Assembly: GCF_030463535.1 (NCBI RefSeq) | Contig: NC_132900.1 | Span: 25,687,456 to 25,751,455, forward strand | Origin: Salminus brasiliensis | Lineage: Eukaryota > Chordata > Actinopteri > Characiformes > Bryconidae | Direction: 5' to 3' | DNA length: 64,000 bases | Shown: positions 60,901 through 64,000 of the stretch, piece by piece | Layout: each line of letters starts with the position of its first letter | Position numbering within the stretch: the stretch's first letter is position 1 | Made by a program: the position numbers and the translations under genes | The notes under the pieces: model-generated | Seen by the model: the letters and a program-made list of their open reading frames with translations, nothing else | Database searches by the model: none | Told to the model about the DNA's origin: nothing

Positions 60901-63900
60901 ACATCTTGAAGGCCTACAGTCACTAGGTGTACACCAGCAAGACAGGACTACAAGGTAAAGCTGAATGTAGAATGTAATGAAAAAAGCACCTTGTATAAAG
61001 AAGCTATATGCTATATATTTGTACATATTTCACTGAATTACAATCACCTTATTATCAGTTACCAATCTAGAGTTGTTCCTCACTTCTTATCCTGCCCGAG
61101 GGCCCCAGCGCTACACGATTCCGTTTTTTCCTTCATCATACCTGATTCAACTCATGAAGCCTGGATAATGAGCTGAATCAGGTGTGCGCTGAGCCTCATA
61201 ATAAAGCTACACGATGGCCCTCCAGCAGAAGAAGTGAAGGACACTCAAGGTTGGAGTAATCAGCAGGGTATTGAATCCCTCACCTGCTCTTCAGCACAGG
61301 AACGGAGCAAAACTCTGCCGGCAAAACAAGCTGGGTCATTTTCCTATTCACGCCGCTGCCTTCGCAGGAGCTAAGAAATCCATGGAGGTCGTTCTTCAGA
61401 AAGGTCAGACTGCAGACTGTTTGGTCGTTTTTTGGGAGCACTTACACCATTGCACACTATACACCTCTGGGAACACTTAGATCAATGAAAGACTAAGCTG
61501 TGTTCAGGTGAATTAATGTGAGGAAGCTTCACTTAACACTACTGGGGTGAGTTTGAGTGATGATGCTCCACTGGACTCCTTTGGGATGTGTTAGAGTGAT
61601 GAAGCTCCATTGAACTCATCTGTTGTGAGTTAGAGTGACGAGACGCTTCAGACTCCTTTAGAATGAGTTAGAGTAATGAACACTGAACACCTTTGGGATG
61701 AGTTTGATTGAATGAAGCACCACTGTACACTTCAGGAATATGTTAGAGTCTATATATGATGAAGCCCCAACTCCTTTGGTGTGAGTTGATAGTGATGAAG
61801 CTCCACTTAACTCCTCTGGGCTACGTTAGAATGATGAAGCTCCATTGAACATTTGGGGTGAATATGAGGTGATTTAGAGTCAAGAAGCTTAATTCATGAT
61901 GCGCCTATGAACTCCTTTAGTATGAGAAAGAGTCATGGAGCTCCACTGGACAACCTCTATATTAATACCTGTGGAGTATCGTGTTATTTCTTCTCCACTG
62001 TGTCTACTGTCTTGCACACAGGAGAGGAGACTGGCATGTCCATTGAATCCCACATAAACTACGTAGACAAGTCCATCAGCAGCCCTCTTCACCTAGCTGT
62101 CCGTGGGGGGAACCTTGAGGTCATCCAACTCTGTATCGCTCAAGGAGCCAAAATTGACCAACAACAGGTATTAAGTCAAGGACAAAGAGCAGAACATCCA
62201 GTGTGAAAATTCTAATATCCTGTCCAAGTTTTTGAATTATGATGCATAATTGTGAGAAATAATATAATAAATTATTATTATTTTGATTCCACAGTGTGAT
62301 AAGTCCACTGCGCTCCACTTTGCCTGTACTCAAGGTGCCACTGAAGCAGTTAAGGTCATGCTCTTGGCCTACGACAAAGTGTGCGACATCATCAACATCA
62401 CTGACGGAGCCTGCCAAACTCCACTTCATAAGTATTAATGAAGGGTCATAAATACTGTATAAATAGTTTTAATCTGCCTGCTGGGGGATTTTTAAACTGC
62501 CCATGCAATTGTTTTCTCCTCCCTCTCGTTCTCCCTTTGCAGAGCGGCTATTTTTGACCATTACGAACTGGCTGAGTATCTCATCTCACAGGTAATAGCT
62601 CCTTATTAACAGCAGAAGCAAGCACTGGATGCCTAAGTGCTGTACCTAAAAATGAGAGTTCCTGAAATGATACCCATATACCCCTTCTAAACAATCCAGC
62701 TCAAGACCTGGTAACTGCTCTTAGATGGTCTAAGCTGGTCTTTGATGGTCAAGGTATTTGAAACATGAAGGTGAAACAATGAAGGTGACCAGAATAGAAT
62801 ATGTTGTTTTAGTCTGAGCTTGCGAAACTAGCTGGACTATCAGCTGGTCACCAAGCTGGTCATACTGGTGGAGTAGCTTGGTCATGCTGGTCAACATGCT
62901 TGGTCATACAGGTTGAGTTGCATGGCTAGACTGGTCATGCTGGTGGACCAGTTAAACCCTCAAACTCAAATGAAAACATACTCTATACTGGTCAAGAGCT
63001 ACGCTGGCCAATCAACCAGAGCTGTTCAGGCTATACTTTTCAGCAGGGACAACAACGTTTGCAAAAAGAGCTATGAGGCTAATTAGCATCCCACATTAGC
63101 CTTGTAGCTCCAGTCCTAACTTTAAACGCAACACCAGTCATGTCTTGGCTAACTGGCGGTACCTGGGTCACATACCGCATCCAGTGAAGATTTATCCCCA
63201 GCTGGCTGAGCACACCCTCACTTTGTTGGTCTGGCCTGTTTCAGGGTGCAGACATTGACTTCATCGACTGTAAAGGCCACTCGCCTCTGCTTCTGGCCAC
63301 CAGCTGTGGAGCCTGGAGAACTGTTAACCTGCTTCTGTCGCACGGTAAACCTTGAGAACCTCTTAGCTTCACTGAGAGTGGTGGAAACGAGTTTGCTCAT
63401 GATTTTGTGGTTTCCTTTCAGATGCTGATCTGACAGTAAAAGACAAAGCTGGCTGTAACTTCCTGCACCTGGCCATCTTGCAGCCCAGAGGTTTGAAGAA
63501 CCTGCCTACAGAAGTGCTGCAGGTGACGTACACATCCATTTCTTTAGGCCTTTTTTTTACATTTATTAGATACTTTCAGATTTTGTCAGATTCTGAGTCA
63601 ACAATCAATGCACTTTAGTACATTTTAGATTTAATAAGGCTTTACTGCCCCCTAGTGTTCAGTAATGTCACTGCTATCACCGTGCACCATAAGGTAGATC
63701 TCAAGAACTGGACAGTGGTTGCAATAAAGCAATATAATCACACCTGCTGCTCGTAGTTGGCCTACTGGACATTATCCATTGGCTAAAGACCACAGAGGGA
63801 CAGAGACGTTCTGTGTTGCGTGATTTCTCCCCAGCATGAAAGTGTCAGAGAGCTGCTCAATGATGAAGACTCAGAGGGCTGCACTCCTCTGCACTATGCC

Positions 63901-64000
63901 TGCAGGCTGGGAATACCTGACTCAGTGAAGAACATGCTTGGACTGGAGGTTTCACTGGACCAGAAGTCCAAGCAGAAGAAGTCTGCCCTACATTTTGCAG
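57881..64000 (+). CDS. trpa1: TRPA1 cation channel, N-terminal ankyrin part (eleven exons; 3' end beyond window)
   Basis: Calcium-permeable channel of sensory neurons, gated by electrophilic irritants and, in some species, temperature. CDS join(57881..57943, 58731..58881, 59934..60109, 60209..60316, 61295..61403, 62022..62167, 62295..62431, 62543..62591, 63245..63344, 63422..63522, 63835..>64000), about 435 aa. All phases agree. Successive ankyrin signatures are visible: GASPLHYAA (45-53), GNTPLHWAV (80-88), LSPLHLAV (114-121), SPLHLAV and STALHFA in exons 6-7, CTPLHYACR in exon 11. They align with the human TRPA1 ankyrin domain (for example FDHYELAEYLIS to FDHHELADYLIS). The pore and reactive cysteines lie beyond the window. 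The start codon is inferred by the first in-frame ATG. Fish have trpa1a and trpa1b; not resolved here. Confidence 0.94.
58731..58881 (+). CDS. trpa1: trpa1 coding exon 2
   Basis: WALEGNTVALEKHPKQ and the first clear ankyrin repeat (GASPLHYAACRGH). Acceptor GGTTTTGCAG, donor GTAAGA, phase 1. Confidence 0.93.
58985..59520. repeat. decayed family B element in trpa1 intron 2
   Basis: Blocks GACCACCGCTGAACAGGTAT, GCACAGCAGTGACAATC, TGGTACGAGTGTATCTGTG and GGGTCCACCGCCCAACAATA recall the family B elements, strongly diverged. Confidence 0.5.
59528..59586. repeat. perfect 26-bp hairpin in trpa1 intron 2
   Basis: Left arm 59528-59553, loop AAAGAAC 59554-59560, right arm 59561-59586, with every position paired. 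The core GGTGCTACAAAGG/CCTTTGTAGCACC is flanked by A-rich and T-rich ends. The surrounding AGAACC words suggest a family D fold-back element. Confidence 0.93.
59934..60109 (+). CDS. trpa1: trpa1 coding exon 3
   Basis: Two ankyrin repeats (NVVDEEGNTPLHWAV and PNILNKCLLSPLHLAV). The acceptor is (TG)10 followed by TAG at 59931-59933; donor GTGTGT at 60110, phase 0. Confidence 0.93.
60209..60316 (+). CDS. trpa1: trpa1 coding exon 4
   Basis: QLLSHSQTDANLEGDLGNTP and LILAASVDNHEALLIL, matching human VNLEGENGNTAVIIA. Phase 0 at both ends. Confidence 0.93.
60366..60680. repeat. 42-bp minisatellite, locus 3 (trpa1 intron 4)
   Basis: About seven copies of the unit seen at 55428-56013 (GGCCACTTTATTAGAAACCC type), in the same orientation. 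The rest of the intron (60690-60980) resembles a strongly decayed family B element, and 61075-61245 contains an inverted pair around GATTCA/TGAATC. Confidence 0.9.
61295..61403 (+). CDS. trpa1: trpa1 coding exon 5
   Basis: HRNGAKLCRQNKLGHFPIHA and AAFAGAKKSMEVVLQK, matching human CFPIHQAAFSGSKECMEI. The upstream AG (TCTTCAG) is required by phase; the AG five bases downstream would break the frame. Confidence 0.92.
61543..61955. repeat. degenerate ~52-bp tandem repeat in trpa1 intron 5
   Basis: About eight diverged copies of CTCCTTTGGGATGAGTTAGA followed by TGATGAAGCTCCA blocks. Confidence 0.8.
62022..62167 (+). CDS. trpa1: trpa1 coding exon 6
   Basis: EETGMSIESHINYVDKSISS then PLHLAVRGGNLEVIQLCIAQ, matching human PLHLAVQNGDLEMIKMCL. 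Acceptor CACACAG, donor GTATTA, phase 0. Confidence 0.93.
62295..62431 (+). CDS. trpa1: trpa1 coding exon 7
   Basis: CDKSTALHFACTQGATEAVK and onwards, matching human CTAIHFAATQGATEIVKL. Acceptor TTCCACAG, donor GTATTA at 62432, phase 2. Confidence 0.93.
62543..62591 (+). CDS. trpa1: trpa1 coding exon 8
   Basis: Short 49-nt exon reading AAIFDHYELAEYLISQ. Acceptor CCTTTGCAG, donor GTAATA, phase 0. Confidence 0.93.
62695..63030. repeat. degenerate AGCTGGTCATGCTGGT repeat in trpa1 intron 8
   Basis: Multiple diverged copies of CTGGTCATGCTGGT and AGCTGGTCACC blocks, a low-order minisatellite type common in fish introns. Confidence 0.75.
63245..63344 (+). CDS. trpa1: trpa1 coding exon 9
   Basis: GADIDFIDCKGHSPLLLATS then CGAWRTVNLLLSH, matching human GADINKIDSEGRSPLILAT. 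Phase 1 at the donor. Confidence 0.93.
63422..63522 (+). CDS. trpa1: trpa1 coding exon 10
   Basis: ADLTVKDKAGCNFLHLAILQ then PRGLKNLPTEVLQ, matching human DNFGRNFLHLTVQQPYGLKNL. Phase 0 at the donor. Confidence 0.93.
63835..64000 (+). CDS. trpa1: trpa1 coding exon 11 (runs to or past window end)
   Basis: HESVRELLNDEDSEGCTPLH then YACRLGIPDSVKNMLGLEVS and KKSALHFA, matching human DNDGCTPLHYACRQGGPGSVNNLL. The window ends inside or at the edge of this exon. Confidence 0.92.

Overview
This is vertebrate nuclear DNA, almost certainly from a teleost fish. It has split genes with GT-AG introns, 5'TOP and poly(A) signals, fish-type SINE and Tc1-derived repeats, and many minisatellites. The repeat families resemble those I know from characins, catfishes and zebrafish, so an ostariophysan (perhaps a characin) is my best guess; that is inference, not proof. 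No bacterial, viral or plasmid feature is visible.

Four protein-coding genes can be assembled exon by exon, all with consistent splice phases. From the left: rdh10 (minus strand, six coding exons, complete, 334 aa, retinol dehydrogenase 10); rpl7 (plus strand, six coding exons plus a probable non-coding 3' exon, complete, 251 aa, ribosomal protein uL30); kcnb2 (minus strand, two coding exons separated by a 25.2-kb intron, complete, 826 aa, Kv2.2 potassium channel, with a probable non-coding 5' exon); and trpa1 (plus strand, eleven coding exons, 5' part only, about 435 aa of ankyrin repeats, cut by the window end). Order and orientation match the human 8q13-q21 block TRPA1-MSC-KCNB2-TERF1-SBSPON-RPL7-RDH10, read in reverse. 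TERF1, SBSPON and MSC are absent from the intervals where they would lie. The block looks like a conserved neighbourhood, not a functional pathway: the genes serve retinoid synthesis, translation, neuronal excitability and irritant sensing.

Region by region: 0.2-1.4 kb is a 29-bp minisatellite. 2.3-3.7 kb holds interspersed repeats. 4.2-8.0 kb is rdh10. 8.0-8.8 kb is a compact divergent promoter shared by rdh10 and rpl7. 8.8-13.4 kb is rpl7. 13.8-14.0 kb is a tRNA-derived SINE. 15.2-19.0 kb is the kcnb2 3'UTR and large terminal exon. 19-44 kb is the kcnb2 intron, full of microsatellites, minisatellites and Tc1-like debris. 44.2-47.5 kb is the 5' end of kcnb2. 47.6-57.9 kb is repeat-rich intergenic DNA. 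57.9-64 kb is trpa1.

I found no credible novel gene system. The points most worth a second look are structural: an intron in the rpl7 3'UTR, a (TG)n tract that serves as the 3' splice-site context of trpa1 exon 3, two tiny uORFs before kcnb2, a minisatellite that abuts the kcnb2 exon 1 donor, two perfect hairpins (26 bp and 16 bp) inside introns, and a related 42-48-bp minisatellite at three loci in both orientations, one copy interrupted by a SINE.
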